DNA from: Bacillota bacterium
Lineage (GTDB): Bacteria; Bacillota; Clostridia; Oscillospirales; Ruminococcaceae
Length of the DNA: 12,143 nucleotides
Direction of reading: 5' to 3'
Assembly: GCA_023396215.1 (NCBI GenBank)
Contig: JAEWWW010000061.1
Span: 1 to 12,143 of the forward strand
This document shows positions 1-7,063 of this stretch, piece after piece. A model generated the notes under the pieces. It was not told the origin of the DNA and made no database searches. It saw only the letters and a list, made by a program, of their open reading frames with translations. Positions within the stretch are counted from its first letter, which is position 1; each line of letters begins with the position of its first letter. A program made the translations under genes and the position numbers.

Positions 1-135
1 CACGGACGTGATTAGTCCTTGGTGATGCTGTCAGGCCGATTGCTCTCCCATTCTACAGCTTTAGCAACAAGACGGAAAAGGACACGGCTGGCTGCCGTGC
101 CCTAAACCGTAATTCTATTGTAGGAGGATGATAAA

Positions 136-1272
136 ATGAAACAACTCAGGCAACTGGGCCGCTATCCGCTGCTTGTGCTGGCCACCCTCTTTTTGCTGGG
201 GACCTTCGTCTGGGATATGACCGCCCCCCACCGTGAATACTCCGAGCTGGAAAACCGCTATCTGCGCCAGCGCCCCGCCTTTTCGCTGACCTCCCTGTTT
301 GAGAACGCCTACACCCTGAAATATGAGGAGTTTGTCAACGACCAGTTTGTGGCCCGCGACGGCTGGATTACGCTGAAATCCCTTGCCGAAAGCGCCCTTG
401 GCAAGATTGAAAACAACGGCATTGCCTACGGTAAAAAGGGTTATCTCTTTGAAAAGGCAAACGCCCTTGATGAAAGCAGGCTGCAAAAAAACATCGGCTA
501 CCTGCAAGCCTTTACCGAGAAAACCGCCGGCACCCCTGTAACGGTGGCCATCGCCCCCAACGCCCACGAGGTGCTCGGCGACCTTGTCCCGGCGGGGCTG
601 GGCAACCTGCCTCAGGCGGCGTATATCCGGCAGGTCTATGAGCAGACCGCTGGGGCCGCCCATCTCGATTTGCAGGCCGCCCTGACGGCCCACAGCAGCG
701 AATATATCTTCTACCGCACCGACCATCACTGGACTACTCTGGGGGCCTACTATGCCTATGCCGATTATGCCCGCAGCAAGGGCCTTGAGCCGGTGGATAT
801 CGCCCGGCTGGCCCCACTCAGGCATCGGACGGAGGGCTTTTACGGCACCCATTACAGCAAGGCCAAGCTGTTTGGCGCAAAGGCCGACAGCCTCGATTAC
901 TACGACATCCCCATCACCTCGGTGACAATAGACGGCAAAGAAAAGCCGGGCCTCTACGACCTTGAAAAGCTGCCCCTGCGGGATAAATATGCCGCTTTTA
1001 TCTGGGGCAACAACGGGGTCACCGTCATCAAAAGCCAAAACAATGCCGCCCCCGGCCAAAAGCCCAGCAGGGTGCTGCTGGTGAAAGACTCCTACGGCAA
1101 CAGCTTTGCCCCGTTCCTCACCTATAATTATGACGAGGTTTGGGTGCTTGATCTGCGTTTTGTGCAAAGCATCGGCGACCTGATGACCCAGAACAGCTTT
1201 GACGACATTCTGGTGCTCTACAACTTCGCCAGCTTTGTGCAGGACACCAACCTTTCCAAGCTGCGCTACTAG
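136..1272 (+). CDS. DHHW/AlgX-like SGNH-type membrane-anchored protein
   Basis: 378 aa. A single N-terminal hydrophobic segment (about residues 9-26) after a short basic head looks like an uncleaved signal anchor, placing the rest outside the cell. It is followed by the family-typical SELENR-type stretch (about residues 35-41). The name-giving motif is D196-H197-H198-W199, and a KDSYGN motif lies near the C-terminus (D318, S319). By analogy with AlgX/AlgJ, D196, H198 and S319 would form the Asp-His-Ser set of an SGNH-type O-acetyl-esterase or transferase. DHHW proteins often sit beside an MBOAT acyltransferase and take part in acetylation of surface polysaccharide; no MBOAT gene is visible here, though one could lie before the window. 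The start is fixed by AGGAGG at 122-127, 8 nt before the ATG. Only 135 bases precede it, and they show no gene. The substrate is unknown. Family call firm, role inferred. Confidence 0.88.
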   Translation: MKQLRQLGRYPLLVLATLFLLGTFVWDMTAPHREYSELENRYLRQRPAFSLTSLFENAYTLKYEEFVNDQFVARDGWITLKSLAESALGKIENNGIAYGKKGYLFEKANALDESRLQKNIGYLQAFTEKTAGTPVTVAIAPNAHEVLGDLVPAGLGNLPQAAYIRQVYEQTAGAAHLDLQAALTAHSSEYIFYRTDHHWTTLGAYYAYADYARSKGLEPVDIARLAPLRHRTEGFYGTHYSKAKLFGAKADSLDYYDIPITSVTIDGKEKPGLYDLEKLPLRDKYAAFIWGNNGVTVIKSQNNAAPGQKPSRVLLVKDSYGNSFAPFLTYNYDEVWVLDLRFVQSIGDLMTQNSFDDILVLYNFASFVQDTNLSKLRY

Positions 1273-1292
1273 GGGCCAACTGAACAAAAAGC

Positions 1293-1335
1293 AGATAAGG
1301 GCTTCAGAACGGGTTTTGTTCTGAAGCCCTTATCT
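1293..1335. terminator. Strong bidirectional hairpin terminator
   Basis: A perfect 18-bp inverted repeat (1293-1310 with 1318-1335) encloses a 7-nt loop (GGGTTTT). On the minus strand the stem is followed, after two bases, by a T5 run (complement of 1286-1290), so it should stop the parA-comFB transcript. On the plus strand the T run is short (TATCTTTG), but the stem is strong enough to end the DHHW transcript. It lies between two convergent genes, as expected for a shared terminator. A second, weaker imperfect repeat lies at 1388-1408, close to the comFB stop. Confidence 0.85.
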
Positions 1336-1432
1336 TTGCATCATGTCTGTAATGTTGTTGGCAACCTGTAGCCCTAACCGGCGGGTAATTCCCCTCCAAG
1401 GAGGGAATGAACAGCCGCATCATACTCCAACA

Positions 1433-1894
1433 TCAGTGCCGGGGGTTATCCCGCACCTTCAATATCGCCTGTATGATGGCGGTGGTCACATCCAGATTGC
1501 CCTGCAGCGCCATCAGCTCCACCAGTATGTTGCGGTCGGCCACCACATACTTGGAGGGCAGCTTGTTCAGGGCGATGGCGGTCACATCCAGCTTGCAGCG
1601 CTCACATTTACAGCAGTTAAAACGCGCAAAGGCCGAATCCAGCCGCTCGGCCACCAAACGTTCCATAACGTTCACCATTACCAAAGGCTTTTGCCCGGGC
1701 CAAAGCCCGCTGTGGTTCTGCGCCGACCAATTGTCCTGCGCGGAACCCGGCTGCACAGGCGTACTGGCCGCGGCCTGCTCCGTCTCTTCTGCGGCTGCTT
1801 CCGGCTCTGCGGCAGCTTTGTCCGATTTGCCGGTGGTTGGCATAATCTTATTGTACATGCTTTCTTTGACGATTTCCTTTTTTGTGCGAGCCAC
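1433..1894 (-). CDS. comFB: ComFB-family protein with basic N-terminus and disordered linker
   Basis: 153 aa. The C-terminal part (about residues 73-150) matches the ComFB (late competence development) family: an NVMERLV helix, a cysteine cluster C94-C95-x-C97-x-x-C100, then the hallmark LDVTAIALNKLPSKYVV segment (102-118). The cysteines suggest metal, probably zinc, binding. ComFB proteins have been reported as cyclic-dinucleotide receptors in cyanobacteria; whether this one binds a nucleotide is not known. In front of the domain are a lysine/arginine-rich N-terminus (residues 1-20, MARTKKEIVKESMYNKIMPT) and an Ala/Glu/Pro-rich, probably disordered linker (about 21-70), which makes it longer than B. 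subtilis ComFB. It starts 2 nt after the parA stop, so the two are almost surely cotranscribed. In B. subtilis comFB lies a few genes before flgM, which matches the position here. Role in competence is unproven. Confidence 0.85.
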   Translation of the reverse strand: MARTKKEIVKESMYNKIMPTTGKSDKAAAEPEAAAEETEQAAASTPVQPGSAQDNWSAQNHSGLWPGQKPLVMVNVMERLVAERLDSAFARFNCCKCERCKLDVTAIALNKLPSKYVVADRNILVELMALQGNLDVTTAIIQAILKVRDNPRH

Positions 1895-1896
1895 CG

Positions 1897-2658
1897 CTAT
1901 ATTCCCCTCTCTATCAACTCATCAACCAGATTTATATAATCCTGTACGGCATTGTTGGCGGGGGCATACTCAATTGCGCCCCGCTGCATCGACTGGGCCT
2001 CGCTGAAAACAACGCTGGTGCGAATAAAGGTATCCAGCAAAGGAATATTTAAATCGCGGGAAATCATCTCGGCGGTACCCCGAATCTCGTTGCTCAGCAA
2101 AAAGCGGGGGTTAAAGCGGGTCAGCAAAATGCCGCCGATACGCAGGTCGGAGTTGCAGTGCTGACGCACCTTTTCCACCGTTTCATGCAGTTGGGCCAGC
2201 CCCTGCAGGCTAAAAATATCCGAAAGCACCGGCACAATGATGCAGTCGGAAGCGGCAAAGGCGTTAACCGTTAAGATGCTCAGAGCAGGGGGGGTATCGA
2301 TAAAGATATAGTCGTAATACTCGGCAAGGGGAGCGATGGCGTTGCGCAGCAAAAACTCCCGCCCGGCATTGGTAAACTCAAGCTCCATGCCGCTGAGCAG
2401 AATGTTGGAGGCAATTACATCACCCCGGGGGGTACGCTGGATGGCAAACTTGCTCTTTGCATCCCCCTTGAGCACGTCATAGATGGTTGCACTCATTTCG
2501 CTTTCGGCCCCCATGCTGAAGCTCAGGTTGCCCTGCGGGTCCAGGTCGATGGCAAGCACCCGATGCCCCCGCTGCCTGAAGCCCTCAGACAACGCCAAAG
2601 TAGTGGTGGTTTTACCCACCCCACCTTTTTGGTTTGACACTGAAATAACCTTACACAT
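1897..2658 (-). CDS. parA: ParA/Soj-family partitioning ATPase
   Basis: 253 aa, the usual length for a short (non-HTH) ParA. It has the deviant Walker A KGGVGKTT (residues 11-18, signature lysine K11), the A' motif D38-L-D40-PQGN, Walker B DYIFIDTPP (116-124, D121) and a C-terminal arginine region near R213 of the kind that binds DNA non-specifically in ParA dimers. Such ATPases cycle on the nucleoid and position DNA or protein cargo. No ParB gene or parS-like site is seen; the gene 2 nt downstream is comFB, so the partner may be that protein. FlhG/MinD-type flagellar placement ATPases are related, but the absence of a MinD membrane-targeting helix at the C-terminus and the strong Soj-like pattern favour ParA. 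The ATG at 2658 has GAGGAG about 12 nt upstream, a rather long gap. An ATG between them is out of frame with the ParA motifs. Confidence 0.93.
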   Translation of the reverse strand: MCKVISVSNQKGGVGKTTTTLALSEGFRQRGHRVLAIDLDPQGNLSFSMGAESEMSATIYDVLKGDAKSKFAIQRTPRGDVIASNILLSGMELEFTNAGREFLLRNAIAPLAEYYDYIFIDTPPALSILTVNAFAASDCIIVPVLSDIFSLQGLAQLHETVEKVRQHCNSDLRIGGILLTRFNPRFLLSNEIRGTAEMISRDLNIPLLDTFIRTSVVFSEAQSMQRGAIEYAPANNAVQDYINLVDELIERGI

Positions 2659-2693
2659 CGGTTGGGCATTCTCCTCAAATATATAATCTTACA

Positions 2694-2721
2694 CAGCCCC
2701 CCGCCGGGCGGCTGCTTTTTT
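2694..2721 (+). terminator. Terminator-like hairpin plus T6 in the parA leader
   Basis: On the plus strand CAGCC (2694-2698) pairs with GGCTG (2710-2714), with a further inner CCC/GGG pairing, and is followed by T6 (2716-2721), the shape of an intrinsic terminator. No plus-strand gene leads into it, so it may stop antisense transcription heading for flgM. Read on the minus strand it lies in the parA 5' leader. There a second stem, CTGCTT/AAGCAG (2712-2717 with 2728-2733), shares bases with it, so the two cannot form together. Function not shown. Confidence 0.35.
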
Positions 2722-2777
2722 CGACAGAAGCAGATGGTTTTCGCGCTCCACACCAATAGATTACCAGAAAAGCAGGT

Positions 2778-2783
2778 ATTATA
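2778..2783 (-). promoter_or_regulatory. Candidate sigma-A -10 element for parA-comFB
   Basis: A perfect TATAAT reads on the minus strand about 120 bases before the parA ATG, in the A+T-rich intergenic region. No good -35 match is found at 16-18 bp, so only the -10 supports the call. The predicted leader would be about 110 nt and would include the hairpins at 2694-2733. Confidence 0.4.
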
Positions 2784-2817
2784 CAATATGGAATGTGATT
2801 AAGTTGGCCGGGGGGGC

Positions 2818-2852
2818 TTAAGTTTTGAAAAAAGAGTACGATTAAATATAAC
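2818..2852 (+). promoter_or_regulatory. Overlapping sigma-28 and sigma-A promoter candidates for flgM
   Basis: TTAAGTTT (2818-2825), an 11-bp spacer and TACGATTA (2837-2844) fit the sigma-28 consensus TAAAGTTT-N11-GCCGATAA at 7/8 and 5/8 positions with exact spacing. Overlapping it, TTGAAA (2825-2830), a 16-bp spacer and TATAAC (2847-2852) fit a sigma-A promoter. Dual control of flgM by housekeeping and flagellar sigma factors is known in other bacteria. The leader carries a 6-bp G+C stem, CGGGCG/CGCCCG (2873-2878 with 2882-2887), just before the ribosome site. Confidence 0.55.
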
Positions 2853-2907
2853 AGAGAATAAATGATGAAACCCGGGCGCACCGCCCGTAAGGATGGAGAG
2901 GAAGCAT

Positions 2908-3204
2908 ATGAAAATCAATCCTTCCCTGATAAGCAGCATCTACAAGGCAAATACCCCCGCCGAAAGCCGGGGCGAAAAAGTAGCCCCCAGCACCGCTGCC
3001 GGGGCTAAAACCGATATGGTGTTCATCAGCCGTCAGGGCGCCGGCTTGAGCGAGGTTTCGCGCCTGACCCAAACCATTGCCAGAGAACTGGATAAAGAGC
3101 CCTCTGCCCAGCGGCTGGAGCAGCTGCGCACCGCTATCAGCAAGGGAGAATACCATGTACCCACCGAGCAGCTGGCCAGCGCCATCCTCGGTGTGTACGC
3201 CTGA
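2908..3204 (+). CDS. flgM: Anti-sigma-28 factor FlgM
   Basis: 98 aa, a typical FlgM size. The start MKIN is common in Firmicutes FlgM. The N-terminal half is low in order; the C-terminal half carries the sigma-28-binding pattern: a D-x-V-x-IS-like element (DMVFIS, about residues 36-41), then RLTQTIARELDKE, then RLEQLRTAISKGEYHVPTEQLASAIL (about 72-95). FlgM holds the flagellar sigma factor SigD/FliA until the hook-basal body is finished. An in-frame ATG lies 15 nt upstream at 2893, but GGAGAGG (2895-2901) is 6 nt before 2908 and would be buried inside the longer reading, so 2908 is chosen. It is first gene of the operon and 19 nt from flgN. Confidence 0.93.
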   Translation: MKINPSLISSIYKANTPAESRGEKVAPSTAAGAKTDMVFISRQGAGLSEVSRLTQTIARELDKEPSAQRLEQLRTAISKGEYHVPTEQLASAILGVYA

Positions 3205-3223
3205 GCGGATCAGGGGGTAAGCC

Positions 3224-3712
3224 ATGGATATTCAGGAACACAGAGAAGCCCTGTACCTGTTTTTGCGTGAGTACGCCGACTTTTTTGAAGAGATGGCGGC
3301 TGCCGAAAACGACAAGCTGGGGGCGCTGCTCTCCAACAGCCTCCCGGCCATCGAGCGTTCCATCGCCGTTCAGCAGGCCACCGAAAAGCGCCTTGAAAAC
3401 CTTGAGCGCCGCCGGGTAGAGCTGCAATCGGCGGCGGGCTTCGAGGGCAACACCTTTCATGAGATTATCGGCCTTGCGCCCAAGGAGAAAAAACAGGAGC
3501 TGCAGCTGCTGTTTAACCGGGTGGAGCAGGCCATCAGCCAGATAAAATACCTCAACGGAAAATCGATGGGGGTTGCCCGCACCAATATGCAGGCGCTTTC
3601 TCCCCAACCGGCCGCCCCCGCCAAAGCAGGGGCAAAGGGCTACAGCCAATCGGGCGGGCAGAACCCGTCGGATAACCCGCAGGGCGGCGCCCTGCTGAAG
3701 ACCAAGGTCTAA
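3224..3712 (+). CDS. flgN: FlgN-family export chaperone
   Basis: 162 aa. Two long amphipathic helices (about residues 5-35 and 45-115) have the FlgN pattern: EYADFFEEM, then a heptad-rich middle ending in ERRRVELQ, then LFNRVEQAISQIKYLNGKS. The tail (about 124-162) is Ala/Gly/Pro/Gln-rich and probably disordered, as in other clostridial FlgN proteins. FlgN binds the C-termini of FlgK and FlgL in the cytoplasm and brings them to the flagellar export gate. Its place just before flgK and flgL agrees. The ribosome site (GGGGGT) is weaker than those of its neighbours, so some translational coupling with flgM, 19 nt upstream, is possible. Sequence conservation in this family is low; the call rests on pattern plus position. 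Confidence 0.85.
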   Translation: MDIQEHREALYLFLREYADFFEEMAAAENDKLGALLSNSLPAIERSIAVQQATEKRLENLERRRVELQSAAGFEGNTFHEIIGLAPKEKKQELQLLFNRVEQAISQIKYLNGKSMGVARTNMQALSPQPAAPAKAGAKGYSQSGGQNPSDNPQGGALLKTKV

Positions 3713-3774
3713 GGCGCGCCGACAACACCTGTCCGGCCTTTGCCGCAGGGGCATACATTAGGGAGGAACCACTT

Positions 3775-5265
3775 ATGAGACCAACATTTCTCGGCTTTGA
3801 AACCGCACGCAAGGGCATGATGGTCAGCCAAAAGTCACTGGACATCACCGGCCAGAATATAACCAACATCAACACCCCCGGCTACACCCGCCAGCGGGTG
3901 GACCAGGTGTCGATGACCCTTTCGGGGCAGACCTCCCGTTACGCCATGGGCAACAACGATCTGGCGGGGCAGGGGGTTAAGGTCAACGGCGTCTCGCAGG
4001 TGCGCGACTCCTTCCTTGACAAACGCTTTCGCGAAGAGTATGGCGATGTGGGCTACTACGACCAAAGCGCCATGATACTGGACGACATCGAGGCGGCGCT
4101 GGACGAGATTACCTCCAAGGGCATGAAGGACGCCCTTGCCGGGATATTTACCTCCCTCCAGAACCTGGCCGGCAACCCCGATCAGGTCACCCACGCAAAC
4201 ATCGTGCTGACCGCCTCCAAAAACATGACCCAGATACTGCAGCAGTTCGACACCAAGCTCAACGCCATCCGCGAGCAGCAGAAGTTTGATATGGAAATCG
4301 CGGTGACCGAGGTCAACTCGATTCTCGAGCGCATCGCCGGCCTGAACGAGAGCATCAGCAGAGATTTATTTTTGGGTGGCGCCGCGACCAACGAGTACTA
4401 CAAGCCCAACGAGCTGATGGACCAGCGCAACCTGCTGCTGGACGAGCTTTCGAGATACGCCGATGTGAAGGCGGTGGATAACGCCGACGGCACCGTTACG
4501 GTAGAAATCAACGGCCATGTGGTGGTTGAGAAGGATAAATATGAAACCATCAGCATGGTGCGCAACAGCGACCAAACCATCACCATCAACTGGCAGAGCA
4601 CCGGCCAGCGGATAGAGTTTAATACCGGCTCGCTCAAGGCATTTGTGGATATGATAAACGGCCGTGGCTCGGCAGCTACAGGCGCCAACCAAAACTTTGA
4701 GCAGGGCATCCCCTACTACATTGATGCAATCAATACCTTCGCCAGAGTCTTTGCCGACGTCTTTAACAACGCCATTCCCGAGGTGGACGCGGCGGGCAAC
4801 CCTACCGGCAACAAAAAGGTCCTGTTTGAAGCCACCGGCGGCGGGGCGATTACCGCCGGCAACATCTCGGTATCGCAGGCTTGGAACGCAAAACCGGCCT
4901 ACTTCATCAGCAACGTCTACAAAGACGGCGAGCTGGATAACACCCATCTGCTGGAGCTGATTGCTAAGTTCAGCGAGGATCAGAATTACGGCGAATTTAC
5001 CGGCACCTTCGAGGAATACATCAACTACTACAACACCAACATCGGCCAGCAAAAGACCTTCCACACCAACCGGGCAGAAAACACCGCGGCCATCGCCGAT
5101 GCCCTGCTCGACCGCAGAGACGCCATCTCCGGCGTTTCGCTGGATGAAGAGGGCACCAACCTGATGCTTTACCAAAAGGCCTATCAAGCAGCCTCGCGCC
5201 TGATGACCGCGCTGGATGAAGCGCTGGACGTGCTGATTAACCGCACCGGCCTTGTGGGCCGCTGA
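3775..5265 (+). CDS. flgK: Flagellar hook-associated protein FlgK (HAP1)
   Basis: 496 aa, slightly short but normal for FlgK. The N-terminal D0/D1 region carries the rod/hook signature around NITNINTPGYTRQ (residues 28-40) after an amphipathic helix. The C-terminal D0 helix, VSLDEEGTNLMLYQKAYQAASR onward (about 454-496), is the other diagnostic part; both pack together in the filament axis. The middle (about 180-430) is the variable surface region. FlgK is secreted through the flagellar type III system and forms the first hook-filament junction ring, using FlgN as chaperone. AGGGAGG at 3760-3766 is 8 nt before the ATG. No break or frameshift is seen. Confidence 0.97.
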   Translation: MRPTFLGFETARKGMMVSQKSLDITGQNITNINTPGYTRQRVDQVSMTLSGQTSRYAMGNNDLAGQGVKVNGVSQVRDSFLDKRFREEYGDVGYYDQSAMILDDIEAALDEITSKGMKDALAGIFTSLQNLAGNPDQVTHANIVLTASKNMTQILQQFDTKLNAIREQQKFDMEIAVTEVNSILERIAGLNESISRDLFLGGAATNEYYKPNELMDQRNLLLDELSRYADVKAVDNADGTVTVEINGHVVVEKDKYETISMVRNSDQTITINWQSTGQRIEFNTGSLKAFVDMINGRGSAATGANQNFEQGIPYYIDAINTFARVFADVFNNAIPEVDAAGNPTGNKKVLFEATGGGAITAGNISVSQAWNAKPAYFISNVYKDGELDNTHLLELIAKFSEDQNYGEFTGTFEEYINYYNTNIGQQKTFHTNRAENTAAIADALLDRRDAISGVSLDEEGTNLMLYQKAYQAASRLMTALDEALDVLINRTGLVGR

Positions 5266-5323
5266 TGAAACTGATTGCCAGGGGTTTTCAGAATGCCCCT
5301 AACACACCGGGAGGTACCGAGCC

Positions 5324-6346
5324 ATGAGAGTTACGCAAAGTTCATTGACACGCAGTTATATGAGAAACCTCAACCGCAATATCAATAACCTCGCCAAATC
5401 CAACGAGAGAATGACCTCGGAACGCCGTTTTTCCCGGGTTTCAGAAAACACGGCTGACGCCGCCCGGGCCTTTGCCGTTCGCGAGCAGCTTTATAAAAAC
5501 GAGCAGTACCTGATTAACATTCGGGACGCCGAAGGCGAGCTTGCCTCGGCTGAAAGCAACCTGAAATCGGTGGGCAAGCTGCTTCAGACGGTGGAAGAAC
5601 GCCTGCTTGAGGCGATGAACGGCACTAAAGAAGGCAAAGACCGCGAGATTTTTGCCCGCGAGATTGAAAGTATTAAGGAGCAGCTTCTGCAATACGCCAA
5701 CGCCAAGTACGGCAACAAGTTCCTCTTCGGCGGCGGCAACAACCAAACGCCCAGCATGACCTTTGACGCTTCGGGAAAGCTGCTTTTCAACGGGGTAGAG
5801 GTGGACGATATGATTGTCGACACCAATACCGGCAAGGCGCTGACAGCAGGAGGGCAGCCGATTCCCCAAAACACAGACATTTATCTGGATATGGGCCTCG
5901 GCCTAATGCTCAGCGGGAGCAGCCTTGATACCAAATCGGCGGTGAAAATTTCCACCACCGCCCTCGAGATGCTGGGCTTTGGCACCTCCACGGTGGACGG
6001 CGTAACAGTGCCCAACAACATCGTCAGCCTGCTGGATAAAGTGGTGACCGACCTGCGCAACGGCGATATCGACGCAGTGGGCGCCGACCTGACCCAGCTG
6101 CAAACCCGCAACAAGGAGTTTCTGGTGGCGATGACCGATCTGGGCACCCGCAGCAACTTTTTGACCCAGACCACCGAACGCATCGAAAACGATATTCTGA
6201 ACCTGAAATCGGCGCAGAAACGCCTCGAGGCGGTCAATCTGGAAGAAGAGGCCATCTACAACAAGAGCTATGAAACCGCGTGGATGATTACCCTGCAGCT
6301 TGGCTCCAAGGTGCTGCCGGTTTCCATCTTCGACTTTATGCGCTAA
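5324..6346 (+). CDS. flgL: Flagellar hook-associated protein FlgL (HAP3)
   Basis: 340 aa. The N-terminus MRVTQSSLTRSYMRNLNRNINNLAKSNERMTSERRFSRVSENTADAARAF is the FlgL/flagellin D0-D1 pattern: start helix, a short turn with the R-x-S-E-N version of the usual SDDP loop, then a long coiled coil. YGNKFLFGGGNNQTPSM (about residues 126-142) is a typical FlgL junction between helix and surface domain. The C-terminal helix (about 280-340) ends in ETAWMITLQLGSKVLPVSIFDFMR, longer than flagellin ends and typical of FlgL. It forms the second junction ring, on which the filament or cap sits. GGGAGG lies at 5309-5314; the 58-nt gap after flgK holds a small AGGGG/CCCCT hairpin (5280-5284 with 5296-5300). 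This is not hag: it lacks the flagellin C-terminal pattern. Confidence 0.95.
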   Translation: MRVTQSSLTRSYMRNLNRNINNLAKSNERMTSERRFSRVSENTADAARAFAVREQLYKNEQYLINIRDAEGELASAESNLKSVGKLLQTVEERLLEAMNGTKEGKDREIFAREIESIKEQLLQYANAKYGNKFLFGGGNNQTPSMTFDASGKLLFNGVEVDDMIVDTNTGKALTAGGQPIPQNTDIYLDMGLGLMLSGSSLDTKSAVKISTTALEMLGFGTSTVDGVTVPNNIVSLLDKVVTDLRNGDIDAVGADLTQLQTRNKEFLVAMTDLGTRSNFLTQTTERIENDILNLKSAQKRLEAVNLEEEAIYNKSYETAWMITLQLGSKVLPVSIFDFMR

Positions 6347-6431
6347 ACCAACCCGGGCCCTTTTTATATAAGGCATCTTCTGAGATGCTCCTCAATAATC
6401 CTTAAGAAATTGCGAAGCATGAGGTGATACT

Positions 6432-7022
6432 ATGCAATTACTTAAAATTACGACGGTACCCATCAAGCTTGAAATGAAGATTGAAAAGCCGCGGCTTGAG
6501 ATGAAGCGAAAAGAGCCTTCGGTTGAAATCAATCGTACCCCCGCCAACCTGCGGATAAGGTCACGGAATACAACGGTAGAGCTGAGCACCAAAAACATGC
6601 GCCACAGCATGGGCCAGCGCGATGTGTTCCAACTGACCGCCGATCAGGCGCAGGAGGGTGCCGCCGCCGCGCTGGAGGCCACCGCTCAATATACCGAAAT
6701 CGGCAACCAGATGGCGAAGGCATACCAGGGCGTAAGCGTTGCCGACATCCTGTACTCCAGCTTCTACCGGGGCTATACCACCCAGATGGCCTTTCTCCCG
6801 TCTGCAGGGCCGGAGATAGACTGGCAGCCGGCAAGTCTGGATTTGCGGTATGACCCTGCCCGTCTGCATATGGAGTGGAATATTCTGCAAAATACCATGC
6901 AGTACCATCCCGGCAAGTTTTCGCTGGAGGTAGTGCAGTATCCGCGGGTGGATATCGAGTATCTGGGCGGCTTCATGTATGTGCCACCCAGCGCCGAGCC
7001 GGGCTATGAAGAGGAATCCTGA
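6432..7022 (+). CDS. yviE: YviE-like DUF6470 protein
   Basis: 196 aa. It resembles the DUF6470 family, of which B. subtilis YviE, encoded between flgL and fliW, is the known member. Visible features: an N-terminal run of short alternating beta-type segments rich in Lys/Glu/Arg (KLEMKIEKPRLEMKRKEPSVEI), a middle helical region (QEGAAAALEATAQYTEIGNQMAKAYQG, about residues 72-98) and a C-terminal part rich in aromatics with alternating pattern (IDWQPASLDLRYDPARLHMEWNI, then FSLEVVQYPRVDIEYLG). No signal peptide or membrane segment. Function unknown; constant position in flagellar operons suggests a late-assembly or export role. GAGGTGAT (6421-6428) just before ATG 6432 sets the start. The 85-nt gap after flgL is A+T-rich and holds a GCATCT/AGATGC stem (6373-6388). 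Confidence 0.8.
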   Translation: MQLLKITTVPIKLEMKIEKPRLEMKRKEPSVEINRTPANLRIRSRNTTVELSTKNMRHSMGQRDVFQLTADQAQEGAAAALEATAQYTEIGNQMAKAYQGVSVADILYSSFYRGYTTQMAFLPSAGPEIDWQPASLDLRYDPARLHMEWNILQNTMQYHPGKFSLEVVQYPRVDIEYLGGFMYVPPSAEPGYEEES

Positions 7023-7063
7023 CCATGGCAAAGCGGCCCGGCCAACTGCCGCGTAACGATAAA

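Noticed and set aside
83..99. CACGGC/GCCGTG inverted repeat before the DHHW gene
   Set aside because: Only 6 bp with no T run after it on the plus strand; too weak to call a terminator.
15..101. Minus-strand open stretch of 29 codons at the window start
   Set aside because: Bounded by a stop upstream (102-104) as well as downstream (12-14), with no start signal; not the end of a larger gene.
115..1287. Long minus-strand open frame (about 390 codons) opposite the DHHW gene
   Set aside because: No ribosome site and no recognisable family; it mirrors the plus-strand gene, which has a strong ribosome site, signal anchor and DHHW motif. Typical G+C codon-bias shadow.
1388..1408. Imperfect repeat ATTCCCCTCC/GGAGGGAAT after comFB, considered as a second terminator
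   Set aside because: It has a bulge, almost no loop and no T run in either direction; the 18-bp stem at 1293-1335 is the likely terminator.
2675..2881. Minus-strand open frame of 68 codons encoding a hydrophobic peptide between parA and flgM
   Set aside because: GTG start with no ribosome site, and it covers the promoter and hairpin region. The hydrophobic residues follow from the A+T-rich base composition.
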